The notes: generated by a model from the letters alone, not told the origin. 64,000 nucleotides of DNA from Desulfosporosinus orientis DSM 765 (GCF_000235605.1 NC_016584.1:4694001-4758000), one strand, 5' to 3'; positions 26,301 to 34,895 are shown, counted from the stretch's first letter. Program-made: numbers and translations.

Positions 26301-29127
26301 CTCGTCCTGCCAGATATAGATAGACAAAGTACTGCATCATGACATGACCGGCAGATGTCAAATCTCCTTCATTCAAACCCATTTCATGATGCCTAGGGAA
26401 ACCTCCCAGGGTATAACGAATAGGTTCTCGCTGGTGACGCACCAAAATTTCAAATAATAAATGGTTTTTGCATTGGAACGCTTTAGATTTCATGGGCGCT
26501 TGAAGTTCTATGGCCAATTTGCCAAATTGATAACCTAATTCTCTCTTTTTCATGTAGGTGCAAAGAAAATGTCCGTAACCGGCATAAGCGACTGGAGTAG
26601 CAGGGGCTGTCCCATGTTTTAAGGAAATCAGGACGACATTCAGCGTCAGCATCATTAGAATACGGGGGGATGACGAATAGGCGGCGATTCCCGTACAGGT
26701 TAGAATCCTCATAATCACCAAATATGTTTTATCTCTCATCTCGGGCATAGCCTTTAAGTCATCGAAATTTCGGCCCCATAAAGCTGCTTTAATCTGCAGG
26801 TATTTCCACAATATATCGTAACGAGTAGGTTTTTGAGGAATCTGGATTCCCAAAAGGCATAAAATTTCTCGTGCGGTTTCAATGGCATCGAAAAGACGAT
26901 TTTGCACAGTGTAGGATTCAATTCTGATAATATAGATGGCTGCTTTATTGAGCAAAAGGGTTTCCTGGCGGATGACTTCTTCTCCGTATTCATCCACTAA
27001 TGCATACTCTCCGCAAAGATAGGCTGTTTCTGTCCCTTCTGTATAGAGTTCCAGAGCCATATCATGGTTGTTTTCCCAGATCTGCGATCCTAAAAGGGCC
27101 ATTCCCCTTTGCAAATAGTCCAAGGCACTCTCATAGGCTAAGGATTGCTTGGCACGTTTTCCCGCTTCCAGATTCAATCGGGCCAGCAGCTTTGTCTCCT
27201 GGCTGCTGCTCATCCGATCCTGAGCATAATTAAGATAATCTGTAATTTCTAAGAGGTTTTTTGCATTTTTAAAATTTGGCTTATTATTTAAAAACCAAAT
27301 TCCCAGTTGATAACAGATCTCCTTTTTTTCCGATTCACTGAGCAAGGAATTAGCAGCTTGCTGAACCCGGTCATGTAAAAAGCTGTACTCAATGAAGGCT
27401 TCCGAAAAATCTTCCCGGGTATCTTCCTGATAAATAATAAGTCCTTCTTTGATCCCTTCATTCAGTACTCCAAGCACCTCTTCTTCAGTCAGCCCTTGAG
27501 TCTGTGCCAATGTTTTAATATCGAAGGTATTATTGATGCAGGATGCCCATTTTAAGACTTCAATACTTTTGAGAGGCAGCTTTTCAATTTTTTCAACCAT
27601 GAAATCAATAACATTATCCGTCACACTACGATTCAGAATTTGGTCCAAGGATACTTCCCAATTTTCTTGTTCTGCCGAGTAGATAATCAGCCCCTCATCT
27701 TTAAGAGTGGTGATAAATTGATTCATAAAAAACGGATTTCCACCTGTCTTAACATGACATAAACGAGCAAATAATTCCGCCTGTTCATCCTTCCGGCCCA
27801 GAACCTGTATCACTTGTTGGCGGACTTGCAGAAGGTTTAAAGGTTTTAATAGAAGAACCTCAATCTGAGTTGGATTCTCCCTGCGAATCTTCTCAATAAG
27901 AGCAGATAATGGATGGCCGGGATGAACCTCATTATCTCGATAAGCCCCGATTAAAAAAAGGGGAATTCTCGCTTTCTCGGCAGCAATAATTTCCAAAAGC
28001 TTTAAGCTATGAATGTCTGCCCACTGTAAGTCATCTAAAAATAGAATGAGGGGAACAGTATTTGATGTAATCCCTTGCAGGAATTGATTAAAAACCCGCT
28101 GTAAACGATACTGAGCCTCATTAGCAGCCAAGGATTCAACCGGCTCCTGAGGTCCGATAATCATCTCCAGCTTAGGAAAAATATCTGTGATTACTTTTCC
28201 ATTCCCAGATACCGCACACAAAATTCGCTCTTCCCATCTTAAAATATCCTCTTTTGATTGGCTCAAAATCTCTTTAAACAATTGATCAAAGGCTTGAATA
28301 AAGGAATGATAAGGGATACTTTTCTTAAACTGATCAAATTTCCCTTGGATAAACTGCACTCTGCTGTCCCCAATGTGGAGACGAAGTTCATTAACCAGGG
28401 TCGTTTTTCCCACCCCAGAATATCCCGTGACAAACATTAATTGTTGTTGACCCTTTTTCGCCTCTTCAAACCCTTGGAGCAATTGAGCCAACTCAGATTT
28501 CCGTCCTAAAACGTTTTTCGAAAACGATAAATTTTGAGTTATGTCATATCGTCCCAGCTTAAAGGTTGGAATAGTTACATCACTGTTGGAAATCGACATA
28601 ACTTTCCTGCAGATTTCAAGGTCAGCTTTTAATCCGGCAACCGTCTGGTAGCGATTCTCCATCTTTTTTTGCATTAGCTTGACGACGATATCTGATAAAA
28701 CCTGAGAGAGCTGAGGATTCACCTGATTAGCCGGTAGTGCCTCCCGAGCCAGATGGCAATAGATCACATCCACGTAATCATCCGATTCAAAAGGCCTAGT
28801 ACCTGTTAACATTTCATAAAAAATCACTCCCAAGGCATACAGATTCGTCCGGGAATCAATCTTTCTCAGCACCCGCCCTGTTTGCTCCGGCGCCTGATAA
28901 TAATAGGACTGGGACGGATTATTTCCTTTATCCGCCCTAAGCTCAACACTTAGAGGGTCCCAAGTTATTAGAATATTGTTGGGTTGTAAATCCGGATAAA
29001 CTCGTTGGGCAGCATGCCATCCAGTGAGCCCTTGGCAAATTTCAATGGCGAGATTAAGAAATAACGTCGTCTCAATTTTTTCCCTGCTTAATAGATTGGC
29101 TAAAGATTCTTTTTTATAGTCAGCCAT
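23329..29127 (-). CDS. 1932-residue hybrid kinase: headless protein-kinase-like domain, AAA ATPase, GAF, HisKA-HATPase, receiver, HPt
   Basis: Domain order: a Ser/Thr-kinase C-lobe only (1-178; YYYQAPEQTGR, NLYALGVIFYEMLTGTRPF), a large AAA-type ATPase (Walker A GYSGVGKTTL near 232, LFLDDLQWAD near 365), a helical TPR-like region (about 600-1230), GAF (about 1260-1400), histidine kinase (SHEMRTPLHG near 1425; ATPase about 1530-1660), receiver (Asp in CVIMDKNMPELDG near 1727) and HPt (His in NAHRLAS near 1866). The layout matches the multi-kinase proteins of cyanobacteria and Firmicutes, but the kinase N-lobe is missing, HRD is YPD and DFG is absent. The ATG has a proper AGAGGGTG site. It is the last gene of a six-gene operon, 51 bp after the hydrogenase-like kinase. 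Confidence 0.88.
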   Translation of the reverse strand: MADYKKESLANLLSREKIETTLFLNLAIEICQGLTGWHAAQRVYPDLQPNNILITWDPLSVELRADKGNNPSQSYYYQAPEQTGRVLRKIDSRTNLYALGVIFYEMLTGTRPFESDDYVDVIYCHLAREALPANQVNPQLSQVLSDIVVKLMQKKMENRYQTVAGLKADLEICRKVMSISNSDVTIPTFKLGRYDITQNLSFSKNVLGRKSELAQLLQGFEEAKKGQQQLMFVTGYSGVGKTTLVNELRLHIGDSRVQFIQGKFDQFKKSIPYHSFIQAFDQLFKEILSQSKEDILRWEERILCAVSGNGKVITDIFPKLEMIIGPQEPVESLAANEAQYRLQRVFNQFLQGITSNTVPLILFLDDLQWADIHSLKLLEIIAAEKARIPLFLIGAYRDNEVHPGHPLSALIEKIRRENPTQIEVLLLKPLNLLQVRQQVIQVLGRKDEQAELFARLCHVKTGGNPFFMNQFITTLKDEGLIIYSAEQENWEVSLDQILNRSVTDNVIDFMVEKIEKLPLKSIEVLKWASCINNTFDIKTLAQTQGLTEEEVLGVLNEGIKEGLIIYQEDTREDFSEAFIEYSFLHDRVQQAANSLLSESEKKEICYQLGIWFLNNKPNFKNAKNLLEITDYLNYAQDRMSSSQETKLLARLNLEAGKRAKQSLAYESALDYLQRGMALLGSQIWENNHDMALELYTEGTETAYLCGEYALVDEYGEEVIRQETLLLNKAAIYIIRIESYTVQNRLFDAIETAREILCLLGIQIPQKPTRYDILWKYLQIKAALWGRNFDDLKAMPEMRDKTYLVIMRILTCTGIAAYSSSPRILMMLTLNVVLISLKHGTAPATPVAYAGYGHFLCTYMKKRELGYQFGKLAIELQAPMKSKAFQCKNHLLFEILVRHQREPIRYTLGGFPRHHEMGLNEGDLTSAGHVMMQYFVYLYLAGRELTDIKKVMEDYKDVLLRTGNTTSIMVCLMYLQGHVNLLESKPEPWILTGEYFQELEALPLYKETNDRTIIFNSYFNKMILSYLSGNYREALANIKVVEEYIDGAIGTFCIPVYHFYSVLIRLEILDRCSFFERFTQQKKYRSSLKELCGFLKAAPENILNKYWLIRAELAKGRGKPEQTLGYYDKSIQAALDHGFLPEEALANELAARYAFSSGRMRLAENYVREAIRGYGAWGWGGKAKKLQANYREILQDKEVSLDRFECAAASELPDFRRLDMETIIRASQALSEEIVLQDLLKKLIWLVLQNAGARKAYLLLERDGDYYIEAQGDAESEAVALPQDVLVKSREQLPQKILNYVVNARETLVLNKEEEIQQFLGELLSYRKTAKSMLCMPVESKGNMLGILYLENDLMDGAFSGEHLLVLKILVSQSAISIENARLYQNLEKRVEERTAQLKAKNFELKTTNLQLEQANQAKTEFLAKMSHEMRTPLHGIFGMASLIQKGRLLPEQGEHLKSIIDSAQVLLEIINQILDSSKVEANRIELEEKTFDITFLLEELIPGFLVKAQEKGLQVKIESTPDTFSGLRGDPLRIKQILANLLSNAIKFTEKGLIQVRYSVIPQNPATHEEGAPATLEMSIEDSGIGIPQDKLDYIFEDFTQVDSSISRKYGGTGLGLAITKKLLDLMKGSITVESRLGQGSKFQCRIPLRLSGENWTVNKEGNSNPPSKNCQFQDLGKLKVLVAEDDAVSRKYVQALLHYLGCNAKMVLNGLEVLEELKAREYDCVIMDKNMPELDGIETTRRIRRNEALTGKHLPIIALTASALAGDREKLLAAGMDYFITKPIHEAHLIQLLEGIQQGDLPRMSAHQPQSLLMDRSVFLAEAELYGDEVVLDIVEKFLTDYEKMLILIEETIQKADFERIRKNAHRLASTLSIFHSSELVSLAQGLEQKALDHELEDLRTGFRELKAKIGVFVLELMGIEGVLKQRIASK

Positions 29128-29178
29128 ACTTGAACACCCTCTAAGCCCAAACTCATCCTTGCTGTAATTTTCGAATGA

Positions 29179-32160
29179 TCATATATCAACTAAAAGGAAG
29201 AAACTATTTTCTAAGCCTTTCTCTTTACCAAGCTTCGTCATTAAATCATAGGTTTCGGAAACTATCATGGTGGCCACAATCACATCGGGCTTTTCTCGAG
29301 TCGCTTTTTCCAAACATTCTTCCTGATTTGCTGCTTCACACACCAGATACCCCTTATTCTTTAATGCTTCAGCAAGAGAGTTTAACTGGGTTTTTTTCTC
29401 ATCAACAACCAGCACTTTCTTACGGTGATTTCCTTGGGCCAGCAAACTACTGATTTCTTTGAGAAGCTGCTCAGTATTAAAGGGCTTGGTTAAATAACGA
29501 TCAACCCCTATTCTATAGCCTCGTTCCTTATCCTCGTCAATGGAAAGTATGACAATAGGAATGTCCATAGTCCCTGGGTCATTCTTAAGGATAGCAGCTA
29601 CATCAAAACCATTCATCCCCGGCATCTTGACATCGAGGAGGATTAAGTGCATTTTTTCCCGTTTAATCAGATTAATGGCCGTTAGTCCATCGGATGCTTC
29701 TTGCACTGAATATCCAACGGATTCCAACTCTTGCCTGAGAAACTGACGGATATTATCATCGTCGTCAATAACTAATATTCGCTTGTCACCTTCGATTAAA
29801 GGAGCAGACCTGGTTGTATGATCCGTCAACTGTTTAACTAAAGACTCGATGTCAATCGTTTGTACCAATGTCTCCTTAGCTGCCGGAAGTGTAAACGTAA
29901 AGACACTCCCCACTCCCAGCTCGCTCTCAACCCAAATCCTTCCCCCATGGGATTCAACGATTTGCTTACAGATTGGCAGTCCCAAGCCTGTGCCTTTTGG
30001 CTTGTCGGTTAAGGTATCGCCAATCTGCTTAAATTTATCAAACACCTTATCTTTATGCTCCCGGGGGATGCCAATCCCCTGATCAATAACCTTTACAGTA
30101 ATCTCATCTCCTGTTTTCCAGGCTTGACAAGTAATTGTCCCTGCAGCGGTAAACTTTACCGCATTAGATAACAGGTTGATGATCACCTGAATGATTCTGT
30201 CTTTGTCACAGCAGGCCTCCGGCAGATCGTCGGCAATGTCTTTGACTAACAGAAGCCCTTTCTCCTCGAATAAAGAACTAACCGCAGCCGTACTTCGATC
30301 AATAATATCTTGTAATGAATTATTTTCCATATTCCAGTCAATTTTACCTGCTTCCATTTTGGCAATATCTAAAACATCATTAATGAGACTGGTTAATCGT
30401 TCCCCTTCAGCGATAATGATATCAACATTCTGCCGCACCTGTTTCACCGCTCGATCGGTCTTCTTCTCTCCTATCTGGAGATTGGGTATGAGCACCTCAT
30501 CCATTTTCTTTTTAATGATTTTAGCAAACCCTAACACCGAGGTTAGGGGAGTTCTTAACTCATGAGATACTGTGGATAAAAAATCCGATTTCATGCTGTC
30601 CAGTTCTTTTAACTTTTCATTAGAACTGAGCAATTCTTCATTTAGCTGCTCCAAGTCCTCCTTTGTCTGTCTTAGAGTTTGCTCTATCACTTCCCTTTCA
30701 CTGATTTCTTTTAGTAATAACTCGTTGGCGCGGGATAATTCTGAGGTGCGTTCTTCAACGGTGATTTCCAGTTCTTCATTCCAGGCCGTGATTTGGTCTC
30801 TTTGTATTTCCAGTTCTTTGGCCTGTTTTTGGATTTTGCTTATATTGACTTCGTTTTCTTTGAACAGATAATATTTGCAGCTTTCCACATGATTTAACCC
30901 GTTATAGATAGCTAACATCATGTCCCGGCAGCTTCCATACCCACAAGATGAACAGTTTATAAGCCGTTCTTCTTCAGTGGGTTTATGCATCATTTCCCAG
31001 AGCCGCCTTTCTTCCGATAAGGTTGGCTGATGTAAATGGCTGAACGAAGATTTATCAGTATAGCTTCTGGAAAAATCCAGGGATTGTTCCTCTAACCATT
31101 CATAAACCTCACGGAAAATATCGGCTCCATTCTGAGTAAGAGGGCTATGTTTCGCCAATTGTCCCTGTTTTCGCATCTCCATAATACGCTCAATTTGATA
31201 ATGAGTTTTACAATTGCTCACCGCCGGTCCCAGATTGCAGCCCCACTGACAATTTAAAATATCCACCAAGACAGGACCTTCTTGGCGTTGAATGTCTTCA
31301 TGAAGTCCTGCCAAATAGCTTGAATAGATTTCCTGAGGTCCTTCAACCTTTGAGATTTCATACCTTTGCAAAGGGATGCCAAATCTTAGTAAGGTTTCCG
31401 TCAGACCGCCCGGCTGACTATACCCCACTCCTCGTTCCGCTTCCGGTGTATCAAACGCCCCAGACTCCATATTCTTTAATTCATATCCCTTTAACTGCAG
31501 GTATCCATCTAAGGATTGATATGTAATATTATAAGACACAAGTCCCCTGGTGTTAGGATCGTGAATCTCTCTGCGTTTTGCTAAACAAGGTCCTAAGAAA
31601 GCCAGTTTCAGCTTGCTGTACTCTTTTTGGCTTTTGATCCAGAGGGCTGCATCTAAAGCTGGAGATTGAGTCTTTGCCAAAAACGGAATCAGTTCCGGCT
31701 GATATAATTCGATGTAGCTTACCACTGCCGGGCAAGGCTGGGCAATAATTGGACCCTTTTCACCCTTCTGCAGTGTTTTGGAATAAAGATAGGTCGTTAT
31801 TTCAGCACCAAAACTAACGTCGAAGACATAAGCGGCCCCCATCGACCTCAAGGCAGTAATCAGCTGGGGTAAGGCATTTTCATAATTGACTGCTGCTGAA
31901 GGGGCAACCATCACACCAATTGAAACCCCTGAGTGCAGATCTCCTAAGAGGGCCTCAAAGTCGTCAACTCCATAGCGGGCTTGGTGACCCTTTTCATGAC
32001 ATACTCTTATACATTCCCCGCAGCCAATGCAAAGGTCACTTTGTACGGAAATACCATCCCGTTCAACAATGTTGCAAAGTTTGACCGGGCAAACCTGAAT
32101 ACAAGCCAGACAATGCTGACATTTTGATTTATCGACTCTTATAACCTCCGGCAGTCTCAT
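29179..32160 (-). CDS. [FeFe]-hydrogenase-domain sensor hybrid histidine kinase
   Basis: About 993 residues. Two 4Fe-4S clusters come first (CQHCLACIQVCPVKLC; CIGCGECIRVC), then an [FeFe] hydrogenase large-subunit domain (about 80-350). Its four H-cluster cysteines appear kept in QPCPAVV, GPCLAKRRE and NCQWGCNLG, although the loops differ from the TSCCP and MPCxxK loops of catalytic enzymes. An extra CSSCGYGSC cluster, a coiled coil, a histidine kinase (SHELRTPLTS near 535), ATPase, a receiver (LILLDVKMPGMNG near 845) and a second, degenerate receiver follow. This reads as a redox or H2 sensor feeding a phosphorelay. The ATG at 32160 has AGGAGG 10 nt before; an ATG at 32169 is also in frame but too close to that site. 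Confidence 0.87.
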   Translation of the reverse strand: MRLPEVIRVDKSKCQHCLACIQVCPVKLCNIVERDGISVQSDLCIGCGECIRVCHEKGHQARYGVDDFEALLGDLHSGVSIGVMVAPSAAVNYENALPQLITALRSMGAAYVFDVSFGAEITTYLYSKTLQKGEKGPIIAQPCPAVVSYIELYQPELIPFLAKTQSPALDAALWIKSQKEYSKLKLAFLGPCLAKRREIHDPNTRGLVSYNITYQSLDGYLQLKGYELKNMESGAFDTPEAERGVGYSQPGGLTETLLRFGIPLQRYEISKVEGPQEIYSSYLAGLHEDIQRQEGPVLVDILNCQWGCNLGPAVSNCKTHYQIERIMEMRKQGQLAKHSPLTQNGADIFREVYEWLEEQSLDFSRSYTDKSSFSHLHQPTLSEERRLWEMMHKPTEEERLINCSSCGYGSCRDMMLAIYNGLNHVESCKYYLFKENEVNISKIQKQAKELEIQRDQITAWNEELEITVEERTSELSRANELLLKEISEREVIEQTLRQTKEDLEQLNEELLSSNEKLKELDSMKSDFLSTVSHELRTPLTSVLGFAKIIKKKMDEVLIPNLQIGEKKTDRAVKQVRQNVDIIIAEGERLTSLINDVLDIAKMEAGKIDWNMENNSLQDIIDRSTAAVSSLFEEKGLLLVKDIADDLPEACCDKDRIIQVIINLLSNAVKFTAAGTITCQAWKTGDEITVKVIDQGIGIPREHKDKVFDKFKQIGDTLTDKPKGTGLGLPICKQIVESHGGRIWVESELGVGSVFTFTLPAAKETLVQTIDIESLVKQLTDHTTRSAPLIEGDKRILVIDDDDNIRQFLRQELESVGYSVQEASDGLTAINLIKREKMHLILLDVKMPGMNGFDVAAILKNDPGTMDIPIVILSIDEDKERGYRIGVDRYLTKPFNTEQLLKEISSLLAQGNHRKKVLVVDEKKTQLNSLAEALKNKGYLVCEAANQEECLEKATREKPDVIVATMIVSETYDLMTKLGKEKGLENSFFLLVDI

Positions 32161-32180
32161 CCATCTCATCCCTCCTTTTT

Positions 32181-32729
32181 CTAGATAAGGCTGGCTTTCC
32201 TTGTCTTAACATCAACTTCTAAACTACTTTCTTTTATGACCCATTTAGGACACTCATAGTAATCAATTTGTTTTTGGGAAGCAGGGTAACAACCGCAGGA
32301 AAAATATCGCCAGTAAACCGTATTGTAGCTTAGACAGAGCTTCCTCTGGTGATCGATCAGCGGACATTTGATTTTAATGCAGCAATTAATACAATTCCCG
32401 CAGTCATTGTCTGCCTTTTGCCAATGTGCAGATAGTTTGATCTTTCTGCGGTCAGGACCCAAAGAAGGGGGGGACGTTAATGGTTGGGTATACATTTCCC
32501 TGTACTTTGGGTCAAACAACCAAAAGCCCATGATCCGGTAAAGTTGAACAATAAGTTTATGATAATATTTCAGATATTTCCAAAAGGCAAGATCATTAAA
32601 AAACATATAGGATGTATAAGGTGCCACCACATAGATCGAAAGTCCCCCAGTTAACGCCATGATTAGAATATTAAAGTAGTAAAAAACTCGAACAGACGCC
32701 CATTTATATTTTTGTGCAGTAGTATACAA
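32181..32729 (-). CDS. Cysteine-rich membrane-associated protein of unknown function
   Basis: I do not recognise this 182-residue family. The N-terminal third contains one or two hydrophobic helices (about 16-37). After residue 105 there are nine cysteines in about 50 residues, including CGNCINCCIKIKC and SCGCYP, a density that suggests Fe-S clusters or zinc. It lies 11-20 bp upstream of the hydrogenase-like kinase gene in the same operon, so an electron-transfer or cluster-bearing partner for that sensor is a reasonable guess. Start is TTG after GGGAGG. It is not a classical ferredoxin (no CxxCxxCxxxCP). Confidence 0.6.
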   Translation of the reverse strand: MYTTAQKYKWASVRVFYYFNILIMALTGGLSIYVVAPYTSYMFFNDLAFWKYLKYYHKLIVQLYRIMGFWLFDPKYREMYTQPLTSPPSLGPDRRKIKLSAHWQKADNDCGNCINCCIKIKCPLIDHQRKLCLSYNTVYWRYFSCGCYPASQKQIDYYECPKWVIKESSLEVDVKTRKASLI

Positions 32730-32747
32730 TTGACTAACCTCCCATGA

Positions 32748-34223
32748 CTAACCTATCATCATATTCCAAAGACCAAGTATTCCAAGCCAGTTACCGATTA
32801 AGAAATGACATAGGCTTACCCCGATCAAGTTCTTATGCCTGGCATACATAGATCCCCACACCATTCCGCCGGCAATAGCCGCAATTCCCAACATAAGGGA
32901 TTCGTGAACATGAAAAACGCCAAACAATGTGGATGTCAAAATAGTCGCCCATAACCAGTTAAATCGACCCATCAAAAATCGTTGAATTGAACCTTGCAAG
33001 ACTCCTCGTGTCAAAAATTCCTGCAGGGGAGCAACCACAATATATGTGACGTAATCCCATCCCACATAGTTCCAGGTAAAAATTGAGGCACCCTGAAATG
33101 CAGGCATCTTTTTAAGCAAATACCATTTGAAGATCACCAATCCGCTCATAAGAACTGCACTGATCAGAAGAGATTCCCAAATTGCTTTCTTGGTGTTTAA
33201 TAGAGTGATACCGAAACTATTGAGGGGCAGCCCGCTGCGAAAAACCAGCCATACATTGGCAAAAACAAAACTGATCTCAAGGAATCGGCTTGTTACATAA
33301 AGACTCTGTTCATTGACTTGAATCTTATCCATAATAGCTAGTAAAAAAGTATACAAGCTAAACATCAAGACAACCGAAATAAACAAATGGCTAAATTCCA
33401 TTCTGACTTTGATTGCTTCAGTCAGTTCCTCTTTTTTTGTCTGCAGGTCAATAATGGTCTCTTTTAAAGCAGCAACCAACTTAGCATTTTCAATAGCTGC
33501 CGCAGCTTGATAGGCAACGGTCATCAGCATTTTCAAATCACCCGCAGTGTAGCCATTGCCCGTATCATTGCTGACCATAATGACGCCCAATATTTTATTG
33601 TTAATGGTCAGAGGGGCACACATTAGGGCCTCAACCGGCATGCTCTCCTGAACGCAGCGATGATCCCCAGATAATTGATTAATGACTTCTGGTTTGGCAT
33701 TTTTGAGTACATTGTGGACAATGACTTGACAGGCTTGAAAAATTTCTCCGGAAAAGCTTTCTGACGTGGACGTGGCTAATAATTCAGCATCATCCTTATC
33801 AATAAGTAATATTGAAATATCTTCCGCTTTTATAATCCTTTTCGCCTCTGCTATCAGGAGCTTAGCAGCCTCTTTAGGTCCATGATTGCCTGCCAACTGT
33901 TCGGTAATATTAAAATAAAAGGTGATCTCCCTATACCTGTCTAATAATTCTTTGCCAAGGCTGGTCTTTTCAGATTCTAAGCTCATCCAAAATGAAAGAA
34001 GGTTAGCGAGCCCTGATAATTGTTCATCTCCACAGACCCAGCCAACAATTTCCGAGTTAAAATTTACTGGATGCATTGACTTATTGCCGGGGTCATTTCC
34101 AATCAAAACCTTCCCCTTTTCGTCTTTTATGCAAAAGGGAGATTGCATAATCTTCTCGATATCTGCGATTAAACTTTTAAACCCTTTCTTGGAGACTAAC
34201 TTTTTAAGCAATCCTTTACTCAT
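32748..34223 (-). CDS. GAF domain fused to CPBP (CAAX-type) intramembrane protease
   Basis: The first half of this 491-residue protein includes a GAF domain (about 95-245; EDISILLIDKDDAELLAT, APLTINNKILGVIMVS) and a short coiled coil. The second half has about eight TM helices with CPBP/Abi motifs: QEFLTRGVLQG for motif 1, FGVFHVHE for motif 2 and CHFLIGN for motif 3. In motif 1 the usual first Glu of EExxxR is Gln, which may reduce or abolish peptidase activity. The fusion suggests ligand- or redox-gated membrane proteolysis, or a scaffold if inactive. It overlaps the preceding gene by 8 bp in the signalling operon. Confidence 0.8.
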   Translation of the reverse strand: MSKGLLKKLVSKKGFKSLIADIEKIMQSPFCIKDEKGKVLIGNDPGNKSMHPVNFNSEIVGWVCGDEQLSGLANLLSFWMSLESEKTSLGKELLDRYREITFYFNITEQLAGNHGPKEAAKLLIAEAKRIIKAEDISILLIDKDDAELLATSTSESFSGEIFQACQVIVHNVLKNAKPEVINQLSGDHRCVQESMPVEALMCAPLTINNKILGVIMVSNDTGNGYTAGDLKMLMTVAYQAAAAIENAKLVAALKETIIDLQTKKEELTEAIKVRMEFSHLFISVVLMFSLYTFLLAIMDKIQVNEQSLYVTSRFLEISFVFANVWLVFRSGLPLNSFGITLLNTKKAIWESLLISAVLMSGLVIFKWYLLKKMPAFQGASIFTWNYVGWDYVTYIVVAPLQEFLTRGVLQGSIQRFLMGRFNWLWATILTSTLFGVFHVHESLMLGIAAIAGGMVWGSMYARHKNLIGVSLCHFLIGNWLGILGLWNMMIG

Positions 34224-34470
34224 CCATAGGTTTCTCCTTAAAGAATTTAGATTTTAGCCATTTCAATAAGCTCCTTGACATAGGCTGTTTGAAAAATTCT
34301 TTACCCAACATCAACATTCCCAGCCAAAATACCAAATGACTCAACAAATATAACAGGCCGCCGATAGTCACCCTAAGATACCAATCATTAACGATCCAGG
34401 CCATTATAAAAATCAACCCATATACTACCCAGGAAATGACAATCAGGACTATTCCCAGCCGGACAATCAT
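34216..34470 (-). CDS. Small membrane protein of the signalling operon
   Basis: This 84-residue protein has two strong hydrophobic helices (about 4-27 and 35-56) and a basic C-terminal tail (SLLKWLKSKFFKEKPMDE). Its start overlaps the receiver gene stop (TAATG), and its end overlaps the GAF-CPBP gene by 8 bp, so it is translationally coupled on both sides. I recognise no family. The strict coupling suggests it works in a complex with its neighbours. Confidence 0.65.
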   Translation of the reverse strand: MIVRLGIVLIVISWVVYGLIFIMAWIVNDWYLRVTIGGLLYLLSHLVFWLGMLMLGKEFFKQPMSRSLLKWLKSKFFKEKPMDE

Positions 34471-34844
34471 TATAGTCCTAATACTTCCCGAGCCTTGGAC
34501 ACGATCTCATCGGGATTAAATGGTTTTGTCATATAGAGATCAGCACCAACTTCCTGTCCTTTTAACTTATCAAACTCTTGACCTTTCGCTGTTAACAAAA
34601 CAATAAATAGATCTCTTAAATCCTTTTGTTTTTTTACCGTTTCACAAACCTCAAACCCATTCATTTTAGGCATCATGACATCGAGAAACACTAATGCTGG
34701 TTTTTCGGCTTGAATATTTTCTAATGCCTCCGAACCATTCTCAGTTACGATCAGTTCTACTCCCTCATCCTCCAACTCTTCTAAGGTCTGCTCCAATAAA
34801 ATTCTAATATGTGGTTCATCATCCGCAATTAGTATCTTATGCAT
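34470..34844 (-). CDS. CheY-like single-domain response regulator
   Basis: The 124-residue protein is a receiver with no output domain: ILIADDEPHIRILL, phospho-acceptor Asp in LVFLDVMMPKMNGFEV, Thr in LLTAKG and Lys in YMTKPFNPDEI. It could take phosphate from the two hybrid kinases downstream and pass it on or act by protein contact. The ATG at 34844 is 6 nt after CGAGGTG; a GTG three codons earlier lies inside that site. It is the first gene of the six-gene operon running to 23329. Confidence 0.9.
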   Translation of the reverse strand: MHKILIADDEPHIRILLEQTLEELEDEGVELIVTENGSEALENIQAEKPALVFLDVMMPKMNGFEVCETVKKQKDLRDLFIVLLTAKGQEFDKLKGQEVGADLYMTKPFNPDEIVSKAREVLGL

Positions 34845-34895
34845 AACAATCACCTCGTTCCTTCTAACAAGCTGTCTACAGGATTTGACTAAATA

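Noticed and set aside
27000-27233. Plus-strand open frames within the giant kinase gene
   Set aside because: Several 60-110-codon frames lie antisense to the kinase gene without start signals; they follow from its codon use.
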